From NCBI GenBank assembly GCA_002345625.1, contig DDWE01000090.1, forward strand, positions 1 through 10,099: a stretch of DNA of 10,099 nt, given 5' to 3'. The notes under the pieces are model-generated. The model was not told the DNA's origin, ran no database searches, and saw nothing but the letters and a program-made list of their open reading frames with translations. Below are positions 1-6,555 of this stretch, piece by piece (within the stretch, counting starts at the first letter, position 1; every line of letters begins with the position of its first letter). The position numbers and the translations under genes were made by a program. The stretch comes from Desulfuromonadaceae bacterium UBA2294. Lineage in GTDB: Bacteria > Desulfobacterota > Desulfuromonadia > Desulfuromonadales > UBA2294.

Positions 1-319
1 TGCTTGTACCAGGCCAGCCTCTCCATCAGATCCTCGGGGCAGGGGATCGGGTTGTAGCCGAGAAACTTTATGACTTTCGGCTTGCAACGCAAGGTGACCG
101 ACGACCAGCTATTTTCCCAATTCCAGATGGTGGAGGTTGTCACTCCAATCTGTGTCGCGACATCTTTTTGGTACAATCCAAGCTCAAGACGGCGGCGGCG
201 CAGGTGATCGCCGAGGGTGACGGGATATTCGGTAAGTTCTTTAGGTGCTTGAATTGTAAGTGGAATTTCGATTTTATGGGCTTGCTGTGAGCTTTTAGAA
301 AAGTAGGAAAAGATACACG
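1..319 (-). pseudogene. Two-HTH XRE-like regulator, copy A, cut by window edge and without a usable start
   Basis: Read on the minus strand from about 319 down to 1, this frame gives a protein very like the complete regulator at 5050-5520; by eye about 84% of residues match over the shared part. It has the XRE-type helix-turn-helix core (LGDHLRRRRLELGLYQKDVA, then IGVTTSTIWNWEN) and then KVIKFLGYNPIPCPEDLMERLAWYK, which leads into the second HTH beyond the left edge. The frame is open, but I find no ATG, GTG or TTG between the in-frame TGA near 354 and the HTH core: where copy B has GTG (5518-5520), copy A has GCG. An overlapping ATG at 322 is in another frame and does not encode the HTH. Likely a regulator that has lost its start, unless it uses a rare start codon. 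The C-terminal end is not visible. Confidence 0.7.
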
Positions 320-802
320 CATCCCTGCAAATGCGGATTCCTCGGTGATTTCAATAACTTATGTACTTGTACACCACATGATATCCAACGTTATCGGCGG
401 CGGCTTTCCGGCCCGCTGCTCGATAGAATCGACCTGCAGATCGAGGTTCCACGGGTGCCGCACAAGGATCTGGCTGATCCGGTGGACGCTGAATCATCGG
501 CAACCATCCGCGCCCGGGTCGAAACAGCCCGCACGATCCAACGGAAGCGTCTTGCCCCCTATGGCCTGCACGCCAACGCCGCCATGGCGGCCCGGCATAT
601 CCGCAAATTCTGTCCAGTTGATGAACAGGGGCACAAACTGCTGGAGATGGTGACGGACAAGCTGGGACTGTCGGCACGCAGCTACAGCCGTATCCTCAAG
701 GTGGCACGGACGATCGCTGATCTTGCGGGCGAGGAGAACATTCGCCAGCCACATCTGGCTGAGGCGATTCAATATCGGGGCCTGGACCGACGACCGCAAT
801 AG
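320..802 (+). pseudogene. comM: comM/YifB C-terminal fragment, copy A (last 160 codons)
   Basis: The frame from 320 encodes HPCKCGFLGD, CTCTP, QRYRRRLSGPLLDRIDL, then ESSATIRARV, RHIRKFCPVDEQG, LGLSARSYSRILKVARTIAD and HLAEAIQYRGLDR before a stop at 800-802. This is the characteristic end of ComM/YifB, the Mg-chelatase-like AAA+ protein that in other bacteria acts as a branch-migration helicase in natural transformation; the Mg_chelatase_C domain is included. Full ComM proteins are about 500 residues, so roughly two thirds, including Walker A and B, is missing. The fragment begins at the position of the family's NPCPCGY motif, with H replacing N. The frame is open upstream only to 299 and has no start with a good ribosome binding site (GTG at 455 is the first candidate). 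Probably not translated as a functional protein, yet no stop or frameshift has accumulated. Confidence 0.85.
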
Positions 803-887
803 CAACAATATCATCCGGTATAACACCCGAAAAGGTTCAATGCTCAATTTTGTCCATAAGATCTTCGGCGTCTTTACAAACATCGCT

Positions 888-1844
888 TCAGCGAACCAAC
901 AGCTTTTTCGGTATCCACCAGAGATAGAAGACCATGCCGAACAATTCTACCAACGATTGAAACACGATCACGACCACCGTGGTCTCCCATCCGGCCGGCA
1001 GAGCTACAGCCAAGGGGAGCACCACAAAGGAATTGCGCGTGCCGAGGCTGAAGGCGAGGGTTCGGCCGGCCGCAACCGGCAGCCCGAACAGCCGGGTGAG
1101 CGCCCAGCCGAGCAGGGCCGCTCCGAATAGAAACCCCAGATACACCCAGAAGACCTGCGCCAAAACCGGCAGGGCGTCCCGCACCACACGCACCTGGGCC
1201 GCAGCGATCATGCCGACGACCAGTGCCAGCAGAGGCACCGGCCACCAGGCCAAGCGGTTCTGCAATGCGGATCGCTCGGGCTTGCCCTCAATCCAGCGCT
1301 GAGTCAGCGCCGCAGCAACCAACGGCAGCAGAATCAGGCCGAAAAAAGCCGGCAGCAGATCCCCGGCCTGTAGCCCCAGGTCGATGTCGTCACCGAGAAA
1401 GAGCCAAAGATAAATTGGGAGCAAGAGCAATTGCGCCAGCAGGTTGATCGGCGTGACGGTGATTGCCCGCAGGGTATCGCCACCGCCCAGCCGAGTGAAG
1501 GTGATGAACCAGTCGGTGCAGGGGACCAGCAGAACCAGAAACACCCCCAAACGCAGTGCCGGATCGTCGGGCAGCCAGTGGCTTAGTGCGGCGACCAGAA
1601 GCGGCACCAGAATAAAATTTCCGGTGAGAACGGCGGCGATAAATCGATGATCGCGAAAGGCGGCGGGCAGGTGCCAGAGCGGCACCTGGACAAAAGTGGT
1701 AAACAGCAGCAGGGCCAGGGTCGGCCACAGCAGGGTGTCCAACAGGGGGGCAGCGCCGGGCGTTATCACACCCAGGCCAAGCCCGAGGGTGATGGCGGCG
1801 AGGTAAATCCAGACCTGATGACGTTCGAGAGTGAGATGATCCAT
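888..1844 (-). CDS. ACR3 / bile acid:sodium symporter family exporter (putative arsenic resistance protein)
   Basis: A 318-residue, strongly hydrophobic protein with about ten predicted membrane segments, the usual size and shape for the BART superfamily (ACR3 arsenite exporters and bile acid:sodium symporters). Visible marks are LVPCTDWF at 107-113 with Cys109, the place of the conserved TM4 cysteine of ACR3 transporters; TPINLLAQLLLLPIYL at 131-146; GTRNSFVVLPLAVAL at 268-282; and FQSLVELFGMVFYLWWIP at 295-312. It likely exports an anion such as arsenite through the inner membrane, but the PCTDW-type branch has not been tied to a substrate by anything seen here. There is no arsR, arsC or arsM beside it. 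The start is ATG at 1844, with only a weak AGG upstream. It lies between comM tails A and C and points toward copy A, so it looks like cargo in the comM-fragment region. Confidence 0.85.
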   Translation of the reverse strand: MDHLTLERHQVWIYLAAITLGLGLGVITPGAAPLLDTLLWPTLALLLFTTFVQVPLWHLPAAFRDHRFIAAVLTGNFILVPLLVAALSHWLPDDPALRLGVFLVLLVPCTDWFITFTRLGGGDTLRAITVTPINLLAQLLLLPIYLWLFLGDDIDLGLQAGDLLPAFFGLILLPLVAAALTQRWIEGKPERSALQNRLAWWPVPLLALVVGMIAAAQVRVVRDALPVLAQVFWVYLGFLFGAALLGWALTRLFGLPVAAGRTLAFSLGTRNSFVVLPLAVALPAGWETTVVVIVFQSLVELFGMVFYLWWIPKKLLVR

Positions 1845-2110
1845 GGGAACCTGAGGATAGCATGCTTCTGGGCGGGATAGAGCACCAATTTCCTGCCATG
1901 GCAGATCAGACGCGGTTTGTCGAAATGAAAACTGCTTTTAATCGTCTCTACATACCCCCATCCTTCTTCGTTAGCCATGCATTTAAAGCGATCAGAACCG
2001 GCAGTCCGATGACGTGGCGGATTATGTTGACAACAAGAGTCCGGTCCAGACCACTTTGCTGCCCTCATCAAACATTAAGGAGGCATGAGGCGACAGCTGC
2101 TGGTGGGTCC
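1845..2110. other. Non-coding gap between exporter gene and comM fragment C
   Basis: No convincing gene on either strand. It must contain the promoter of the minus-strand exporter gene. An AAGGAGG at 2077-2083 sits only one base before an ATG at 2085, too close for a normal ribosome binding site, and the frame it would open runs out of frame across comM fragment C. I see no transposase remnant or clear terminal inverted repeats here. Confidence 0.5.
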
Positions 2111-2308
2111 ATGGCCACCCGGCATATCCGCAAGTTCTGCCAGATCGACGACCAGGGGTAGAAACTGCTGGAAATGGTCACCGACAAGCTGGGGCTGTCG
2201 TCACGCAGCTACAGCCGTATCCTCAAGGTGGCACGGACGATCGCTGATCTGGCGGGGGAAGAAAATATCCGTCAGAAGCACCTAGCCGAGGTGAATCCGG
2301 ACCGATAA
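2111..2308 (+). pseudogene. comM: comM C-terminal fragment, copy C (decayed)
   Basis: The plus frame from 2111 reads MATRHIRKFCQIDDQG, an in-frame TAG at 2159-2161, then KLLEMVTDKLGL, SYSRILKVARTIADL and HLAEVNPDR before TAA at 2306-2308. It corresponds to copy A from about 584 at an offset of 1527. A 49-base stretch, 2202-2250, is identical to 675-723, so copy C is closer to copy A than to copy B. Compared with A it has a nonsense codon and an in-frame loss of about four codons near the end (AEAIQYRGLDR became AEVNPDR). The part of comM before RHIRKFC and the regulator gene are absent. This is a dead fragment. Its left boundary is abrupt: the bases before 2111 do not resemble comM. Confidence 0.85.
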
Positions 2309-2422
2309 CGGAAATGAAACTGCCTTGAATTGTTAGCTTTTCCCTTGTTCGTAGATTGCGTTGTGCTGTACTCTGCGTCGAGAGTCATTAGGTCAACTTC
2401 AGACGGTAGAGGCTTTTGGCTG

Positions 2423-4375
2423 ATGGGAATCGCCGCAGACATCATCATTATTATCATCGCCGGCTTGGCTGGCGCATTGGTCGCGCACAGATTGAAGCAA
2501 CCATTGATGTTGGGCTATATCCTTGCCGGCATCCTGGTTGGGCCCTTTACCGGCGGGGTCACGGTCGGTGACGTCCACGAAATCGAGAAACTGGCGGAAA
2601 TCGGTGTGGCCCTGCTGCTGTTTGCCCTCGGGCTCGAATTCTCCCTGAAAGAGTTGAAGCCGGTCCGTTCCATTGCACTGATCGGCACGCCACTACAAAT
2701 TGTTCTGACCAGTCTCCTTGGATATTTGATCGGTCGATGGCTGGGCTGGGCTGCTCTGCCTTCCGTTTGGCTGGGTGCCCTGGTCGCCTTTTCCAGCACC
2801 ATGGTGATCCTGAAAACCCTGATGAATCAGGGAGTGATGGGGACTCTGTCCAGCCGGGTGATGATCGGCATTCTGATTGTTCAGGATTTGGCGGTTGTGC
2901 CGATGATGATCATGCTGCCACAGTTGAGCGACCCGCAGGCCGGTCTGCCGGCACTGGGGCTGGCGGCGGTCAAGGCAGCCGTCTTTCTGGCGCTGATGCT
3001 CTATCTGGGAACCCGCTGGTTGCCACGGCTACTGACAATGATTGCCCGCTGGGAATCCCGCGAGCTGTTTCTGCTGTCGATCACGGCCATCGGCCTTGGC
3101 ATCGGTTACGCCACCTATCTGTTCGGTCTCTCCTTTGCCTTCGGTGCCTTTGTCGCCGGGATCGTGCTGAGCGAATCGGATTACGGTCACCAGGCCCTGA
3201 GCGATATTATCCCCTTGCGCGATCTGTTCGGGCTGCTCTTCTTTACCTCGGTCGGCATGCTGCTCAACCCGGTTTTCTTTCTGGAACACTGGCGCATCGT
3301 CCTTGGCCTGGTGTTTCTGGTCGGGCTCGGCAAAGGGGTCATCATGGCCGTATTGGCCAAGGCTTTTGGTTACGGCAACGTTATCCCTCTGGCCGTCGGA
3401 CTGGGGATGTTTCAGATTGGCGAATTCTCCTTTTTGCTGGCCCAGCAAGGATTCGGAAGCGGAGTTCTGAACCAGGATCAGTATTGGCTGGTCCTCTGCG
3501 CAACCGTGATCAGCATGTTTCTGACCCCCCTGCTCTCTGGGCTCACCAAGCCGGCCTATGCTTTGTTTCAGAGCTATGTGCAAAACAATCCTCTCGAAAC
3601 CATCAACCTTCCCGGGCAGAGCCTGAAAGACCATGTGGTGGTGGTCGGTGGCGGCCGGGTCGGCCAACATATTGCCAAGGTTCTGAAACAACTTGAGGTG
3701 CCCTTCGTCATCATCGAGGTGAACCATCGACGCTTCGAAGAGTGCAAGGTGGCTGGATTCCCGGCGATTTACGGTGATGCCAGCCAGAGCCTGGTGCTGA
3801 ATGCCGCCTTGATCGAGCGGGCCCAGCAGTTGCTGATTACAGCTCCGGCTATCATTCAGACCCAACAGATCGTCCTGCATGTGCAACAGTTTCATCCCGG
3901 GCTGAACATCGTGGTGCGGGCCGAAGGGGAAGAGCAGATGCACTCCCTGTATCGTCTCGGTGTCTACATGGTCGTCCTGCCGGAGCTGGAAGCCGGGCTG
4001 GAAATTGCACGCCAGACGCTGCTGCACCTGAAAATGCCGATCCCGGTGATTCAGCAGTATACCGACTCGGTCCGCAAGGAGTTCTACCAACCTCTCGGAG
4101 AGAGCGGTGACGACCGGGACCTCAGGCTACTGAAAAACGCCCGCAATCTCCTGGAACTGTCCTGGGAACGATTAGCGACGGAGTCGCCGCTCACCGGGCA
4201 CACCCTGCGTGAAGAGGAGATCCGCCGGCGGCTTGGAGTGTCTGTTGTCGGAGTTGTCCGCAAGGGTGAGTTCATACCGAATCCGGATGCCGATTTCATG
4301 TTTATCACAGGCGATCTGATAGCTGCCATGGGCAATACCGCGCAGCTTGAATCGTTCAAGGAATACCTGCTATAA
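2423..4375 (+). CDS. CPA2 family cation:proton antiporter with C-terminal RCK domain (KefB/YbaL-like)
   Basis: A 650-residue inner-membrane protein. Residues about 3-385 are the Na+/H+ exchanger-type membrane domain, with about a dozen hydrophobic segments and family motifs GYILAGILVGPFTGG (31-45) and LAEIGVALLLFALGLEFS (58-75), and FAFGAFVAGIVLSES further on. Residues about 402-520 form a TrkA-N/RCK Rossmann domain with GGGRVG at 409-414 and an acidic residue after the second strand (IIEVNHRR), as expected for NAD(H) or nucleotide binding. Residues about 570-650 are a TrkA-C domain (GHTLREEEIRRRLGVSVVGV). It probably exchanges K+ or Na+ for H+ with gating by the RCK domain. I chose ATG 2423 because AGAGG lies about ten bases upstream and residues before it (from TTG 2330) do not fit the family. 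Full length for KefB/YbaL-type proteins. Thirty-eight bases separate it from the DUF3124 gene. Confidence 0.92.
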   Translation: MGIAADIIIIIIAGLAGALVAHRLKQPLMLGYILAGILVGPFTGGVTVGDVHEIEKLAEIGVALLLFALGLEFSLKELKPVRSIALIGTPLQIVLTSLLGYLIGRWLGWAALPSVWLGALVAFSSTMVILKTLMNQGVMGTLSSRVMIGILIVQDLAVVPMMIMLPQLSDPQAGLPALGLAAVKAAVFLALMLYLGTRWLPRLLTMIARWESRELFLLSITAIGLGIGYATYLFGLSFAFGAFVAGIVLSESDYGHQALSDIIPLRDLFGLLFFTSVGMLLNPVFFLEHWRIVLGLVFLVGLGKGVIMAVLAKAFGYGNVIPLAVGLGMFQIGEFSFLLAQQGFGSGVLNQDQYWLVLCATVISMFLTPLLSGLTKPAYALFQSYVQNNPLETINLPGQSLKDHVVVVGGGRVGQHIAKVLKQLEVPFVIIEVNHRRFEECKVAGFPAIYGDASQSLVLNAALIERAQQLLITAPAIIQTQQIVLHVQQFHPGLNIVVRAEGEEQMHSLYRLGVYMVVLPELEAGLEIARQTLLHLKMPIPVIQQYTDSVRKEFYQPLGESGDDRDLRLLKNARNLLELSWERLATESPLTGHTLREEEIRRRLGVSVVGVVRKGEFIPNPDADFMFITGDLIAAMGNTAQLESFKEYLL

Positions 4376-4413
4376 CGTCACTGAACGACAAGGTTGCGTA
4401 CTGAGGAGGTGGC

Positions 4414-4890
4414 ATGAGTAAAAGAAGTTGGTTGTCCGTCAGCGTTGTCGCCGTATTGGTTTTCTGTTTGACGGCCAGCGGGGTTGCCGCCGCAGAAATT
4501 CCACTGTTCAAGGGCCAAACCGTGTATGTGCCGGTTTATTCCAACGTCATTGCCGGGCCAAGAGAGGTACCGATCCATCTTTCCAACACCCTGATCATCA
4601 GAAACACCGATTTGCACAGTCCGATTCAGGTAACCTTGGCTGATTATTATGATACCAAGGGCCATCTTATCAAAAGCTATTATCAAAAACCCGTGACCTT
4701 AGCTCCCCTGGAGACGGTCTACATTTATCTTTCAGATCGTGATCAGGAAGGAGGGGTTGGGGCCAATTTTCTGATTCGGTGGAACGCAGCGAAAAAAGTA
4801 AATAAACCGATCATTGAATGCGTCATGGTTGGCAGCGCGGGGCGTGCCTTTGTCAGCCCCTCACAGGAGGTCGAAGAAGACACAAAATAA
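4414..4890 (+). CDS. Secreted DUF3124 protein
   Basis: A 158-residue protein that begins with a signal peptide: basic MSKRS, a hydrophobic core to about residue 22 and a likely cut after GVAAA near residue 27. The mature part carries the pattern of DUF3124: GQTVYVPVYSNV, then IRNTD, DYYDTKGHLIKSYY, LAPLETVYIYL and GVGANFLIRW. The fold is probably a small beta-rich domain; the function is unknown. There is no lipobox cysteine, so a periplasmic location is likeliest. The start is well supported by AGGAGGT at 4403-4409, four bases before ATG. It lies 38 bases after the antiporter on the same strand, so the two are probably co-transcribed. No clear terminator follows before the regulator of copy B. 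Confidence 0.85.
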   Translation: MSKRSWLSVSVVAVLVFCLTASGVAAAEIPLFKGQTVYVPVYSNVIAGPREVPIHLSNTLIIRNTDLHSPIQVTLADYYDTKGHLIKSYYQKPVTLAPLETVYIYLSDRDQEGGVGANFLIRWNAAKKVNKPIIECVMVGSAGRAFVSPSQEVEEDTK

Positions 4891-5049
4891 CTCCATCAAA
4901 AACTTTGGGGGTTCCATCCACTTCACGTTATCTCGTCCCGATATGCTGTGGTAGCAATGACACTTTGTCTCTGATGTGCTCAACCTGCTTGGAAAGAGGA
5001 TAGATGTCTTGTTCGAACAACGGAATGTTCACCAGAGTCGCCAGCAACC

Positions 5050-5520
5050 CTAGGACTCTATCGAAAACCCTTCCAGGAACTGCTCAATCTCCTCCCCGTT
5101 ACTCCGACACGGTTTATGGCGACCGCTCAGCCAGTCGGCCAATTGCTCTGGATCACGGCCCATTTCGGCTCCAAGCTGTTCCAAAGACAGTCCGTTGACC
5201 TGCTTGTACCAGGCCAGCCTCTCCATCAGCTCTTCTGGGCAAGGGATGGGATTATAGCCGAGGAAGGTGATGACTTTTGGCATGCAATGCAATGCGATTG
5301 ACGACCAGCCATTTTCCCAGTTCCAGATGGTGGATGCGGTAACGCCAATCTGAACGGCGACATCTTTTTGGAACAATCCAAGCTCAAGGCGGCGACGGCG
5401 TAGATGGTCGCCGAGAGTGACAGGATCTTCGGTGAGTTCTTTAGGTGGCTGAATTATAAGGGAAGTTTCGATTTTATAGGCGGTTTTGATCTGGCTGGAG
5501 TTGTTGGTAAAGGTATCCAC
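5050..5520 (-). CDS. XRE-like regulator with two helix-turn-helix units, copy B
   Basis: From GTG 5520 this gives 156 residues. The first HTH (about 36-88) has LGDHLRRRRLELGLFQKDVA followed by IGVTASTIWNWENG, a clear Cro/CI-type signature. After KVITFLGYNPIPCPEELMERL comes a weaker second HTH-like unit (about 105-150: YKQVNGLSLEQLGAEMGRD, ADWLSGRHKP). It should bind DNA; the target is unknown. The start is uncertain: GTG 5520 overlaps the first comM codon of the opposite strand, and the alternative ATG 5577 would read 57 bases antisense into comM with a poor N-terminus. A purine-rich GCAGGGGCAGGG lies just before the GTG. The matching GTG is lost in copy A. Whether it controls the neighbouring genes or is a relic of a mobile unit cannot be told from the sequence. 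Confidence 0.8.
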   Translation of the reverse strand: MDTFTNNSSQIKTAYKIETSLIIQPPKELTEDPVTLGDHLRRRRLELGLFQKDVAVQIGVTASTIWNWENGWSSIALHCMPKVITFLGYNPIPCPEELMERLAWYKQVNGLSLEQLGAEMGRDPEQLADWLSGRHKPCRSNGEEIEQFLEGFSIES

Positions 5521-6002
5521 ACCCCTGCCCCTGCGGCTACCTCGGCGACAGCCAGCACAGCTGCAACTGCACACCACCGATGATCCAGCGCTATCGCACC
5601 CGGCTCTCCGGGCCGCTCCTCGACCGCATCGACCTGCATGTCGATGTGCCGCGGGTGCCGCACAAGGACCTCGCCGACCCGACCGACGGTGAAAGCAGCT
5701 GCGCCATCCGCGCCCGGGTCAACCATGCCCGGGCCGTACAGCGCCAGCGTCTTGCACCGTTTGGCCTGCATTCAAACGCCAACATGCAGACCCGCCATAT
5801 CCGCCGCTTCTGCCCCCTCGACGCCGCCGGCAGCGCCCTGCTCGCCCAGATCACCGACCGCCTCGGCCTGTCGGCGCGCAGCTACACCCGCATCCTCAAG
5901 GTCGCCCGCACCATCGCTGATCTCGCACAGTGTGAGCAGATCGCCGTCGGCCACCTCGCCGAAGCGATTCAGTACCGCTACCTTGACCGGACGCAGATCT
6001 GA
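5201..6002. repeat. Regulator/comM-tail module, copy B (pairs with 1-802)
   Basis: Collinear with 1-802 at offset 5200 with no net gap. It contains most of the regulator gene, a poorly conserved junction of about 40 bases (5480-5519) and the 483-base comM tail. The module probably continues left to about 5050, where the regulator ends; its partner there is outside the window. Confidence 0.85.
5520..6002 (+). pseudogene. comM: comM/YifB C-terminal fragment, copy B (last 160 codons)
   Basis: The frame from 5520 reads HPCPCGYLGD, CNCTP, QRYRTRLSGPLLDRIDLHV, ESSCAIRARV, RHIRRFCPLDAAG, LGLSARSYTRILKVARTIAD and HLAEAIQYRYLDR, with the stop at 6000-6002. It is the ComM C-terminal region including the Mg_chelatase_C domain, exactly the same length as copy A and about 70% identical to it in protein by my count. 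The AAA+ core with Walker motifs is absent and an in-frame TAA at 5508 closes the frame upstream. ATG 5580 would yield 140 residues but has no evident ribosome binding site. Most likely an untranslated fragment whose frame has stayed intact; translation from 5580 as a stand-alone domain cannot be excluded. A strong terminator follows. Confidence 0.85.
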
Positions 6003-6026
6003 ATCGATGCTGCATCAGCATAAAAA

Positions 6027-6069
6027 ACGGTCCGGTTCCTGGTTAAAGGAGCCGGCCCGTTTTGTTTTC
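6027..6069 (+). terminator. Rho-independent terminator after comM fragment B (bidirectional form)
   Basis: ACGGTCCGGTTCC (6027-6039) pairs with GGAGCCGGCCCGT (6048-6060), with one mismatch and one G-U pair, around an eight-base loop. TTTTGTTTTC follows on the plus strand. The A-run before the left arm (6022-6027) makes a T-run on the minus strand, so it could also stop leftward transcripts. Its position 25 bases after the comM stop suggests it was the native comM terminator or came with the fragment; copies A and C have no equivalent that I can see. Confidence 0.8.
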
Positions 6070-6262
6070 AGCAAAGCAGCAGTCGGGTCAAGTGGCCAAG
6101 GTGTTCAATTGATTCGGGACCATGCCAGTAAACTTCTCCGTCAGGAAAGTCACGGTCTCTTGCAAACTGAGCAGTTTGGAAGACTGAATATCCCGCTTGA
6201 AACTTCAAAGGCAAAATTCAATTGAGATGTTCAGGCTTGAGTAACAGACAAACTCGATGTCC

Positions 6263-6307
6263 AAATAAAAAACCGCCCATCGGTACGCAACCGATAGAGC
6301 GGTTTAA
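6263..6307 (-). terminator. Orphan terminator-like hairpin facing the minus strand
   Basis: AAACCGC (6270-6276) plus ATCGGT (6279-6284) pair with ACCGAT (6290-6295) plus GCGGTTT (6299-6305), around loop ACGCA and a small internal bulge. On the minus strand the hairpin is followed by TTTTTTATTT (complement of 6263-6272), a strong terminator tail; on the plus strand the tail is weak. There is no minus-strand gene to the right for it to end, because the next gene (6556-7710) is on the plus strand. Confidence 0.6.
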
Positions 6308-6397
6308 AATACGATTCAATAAACTTGCAAAAACCTAGTGCCGCATCTTCAAATCCCCCACCAGGTTTCAAAATTTACTTTTATCCCGTCAGGCTGT

Positions 6398-6422
6398 CAA
6401 ACATAGGGCCACAAACATAGGG
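6398..6422. repeat. 11-base direct repeat CAAACATAGGG, two copies
   Basis: CAAACATAGGG occurs at 6398-6408 and again at 6412-6422, only three bases apart. The second copy runs straight into the palindromic block at 6429-6486. It may mark the edge of a small repetitive element. Confidence 0.6.
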
Positions 6423-6428
6423 GCACGG

Positions 6429-6486
6429 CGTTGCGTCTCTTGCCAAAGACCACTCATAATCAAGGAGTGAACGTTTACCCGCAACG
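6429..6486. repeat. Imperfect nested palindrome, possible REP-like unit
   Basis: Outer arms CGTTGCG (6429-6435) and CGCAACG (6480-6486) enclose inner arms CACTC (6451-6455) and GAGTG (6465-6469). The arms are short and the gaps uneven (15 and 10 bases), so folding is only moderately supported. The layout resembles the palindromes associated with IS200/REP-type (RAYT) transposases, but no transposase gene is present. It lies just upstream of the radical SAM gene and could equally be part of its control region. Confidence 0.35.
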
Positions 6487-6555
6487 AAGAGAAGCGTATG
6501 GTCATAGTACAGGGTGGAGGAATTGAACGCAGAGTTCAGAAGTGAGGTAAAACAG

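Larger units (their letters stand above)
1..802. repeat. Regulator/comM-tail module, copy A (pairs with 5201-6002)
   Basis: Positions 1-802 align with 5201-6002 at a constant offset of 5200. I checked this at the left edge, through the HTH, across the junction (320 against 5520) and at both comM stop codons (802 against 6002). There is no net insertion or deletion. The least similar part is the roughly 40-base junction around 280-319, between the two divergent reading frames. The left end of the repeat is outside the window. Confidence 0.85.
6003..6555. other. Long intergenic region with hairpins and repeats
   Basis: About 550 bases between comM fragment B and the radical SAM gene, with no credible protein gene on either strand. 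It contains the terminator at 6027-6069, a second hairpin at 6268-6307, a small hairpin around CAAACTGAGCAGTTTG near 6164-6179, an 11-base direct repeat (6398-6422) and an imperfect palindrome (6429-6486), each listed separately where notable. The promoter of the radical SAM gene must lie in its right end; TTTACC at 6474-6479 and TATGGT at 6497-6502, 17 bases apart, are a weak sigma-70-like candidate. Confidence 0.6.

Noticed and set aside
140..322. Minus-strand 60-codon gene starting at ATG 322
   Set aside because: It overlaps regulator copy A in a different frame; the neighbouring frame carries the conserved HTH sequence.
2085..2285. Small gene after AAGGAGG at 2077-2083
   Set aside because: The spacing to ATG is one base, and the frame reads comM fragment C out of frame.
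2346..2373. Possible promoter TTGTTC, 16 bases, TGTACT before the antiporter
   Set aside because: Both boxes match the consensus poorly and nothing else supports it.
2737..3696. Plus-strand frame of 319 codons overlapping the antiporter
   Set aside because: An out-of-frame shadow of the same gene, rich in Arg, Gly and Pro with no family signature.
3029..4090. Long minus-strand open frame (353 codons) inside the antiporter gene
   Set aside because: It is the antisense of a clear antiporter sequence, with a low-complexity His/Gln/Asp-rich composition and no recognisable domain.
5580..6002. comM tail copy B as a functional stand-alone 140-residue protein
   Set aside because: ATG 5580 has no ribosome binding site, and copy A lacks the aligned ATG; kept as a fragment with the alternative noted.
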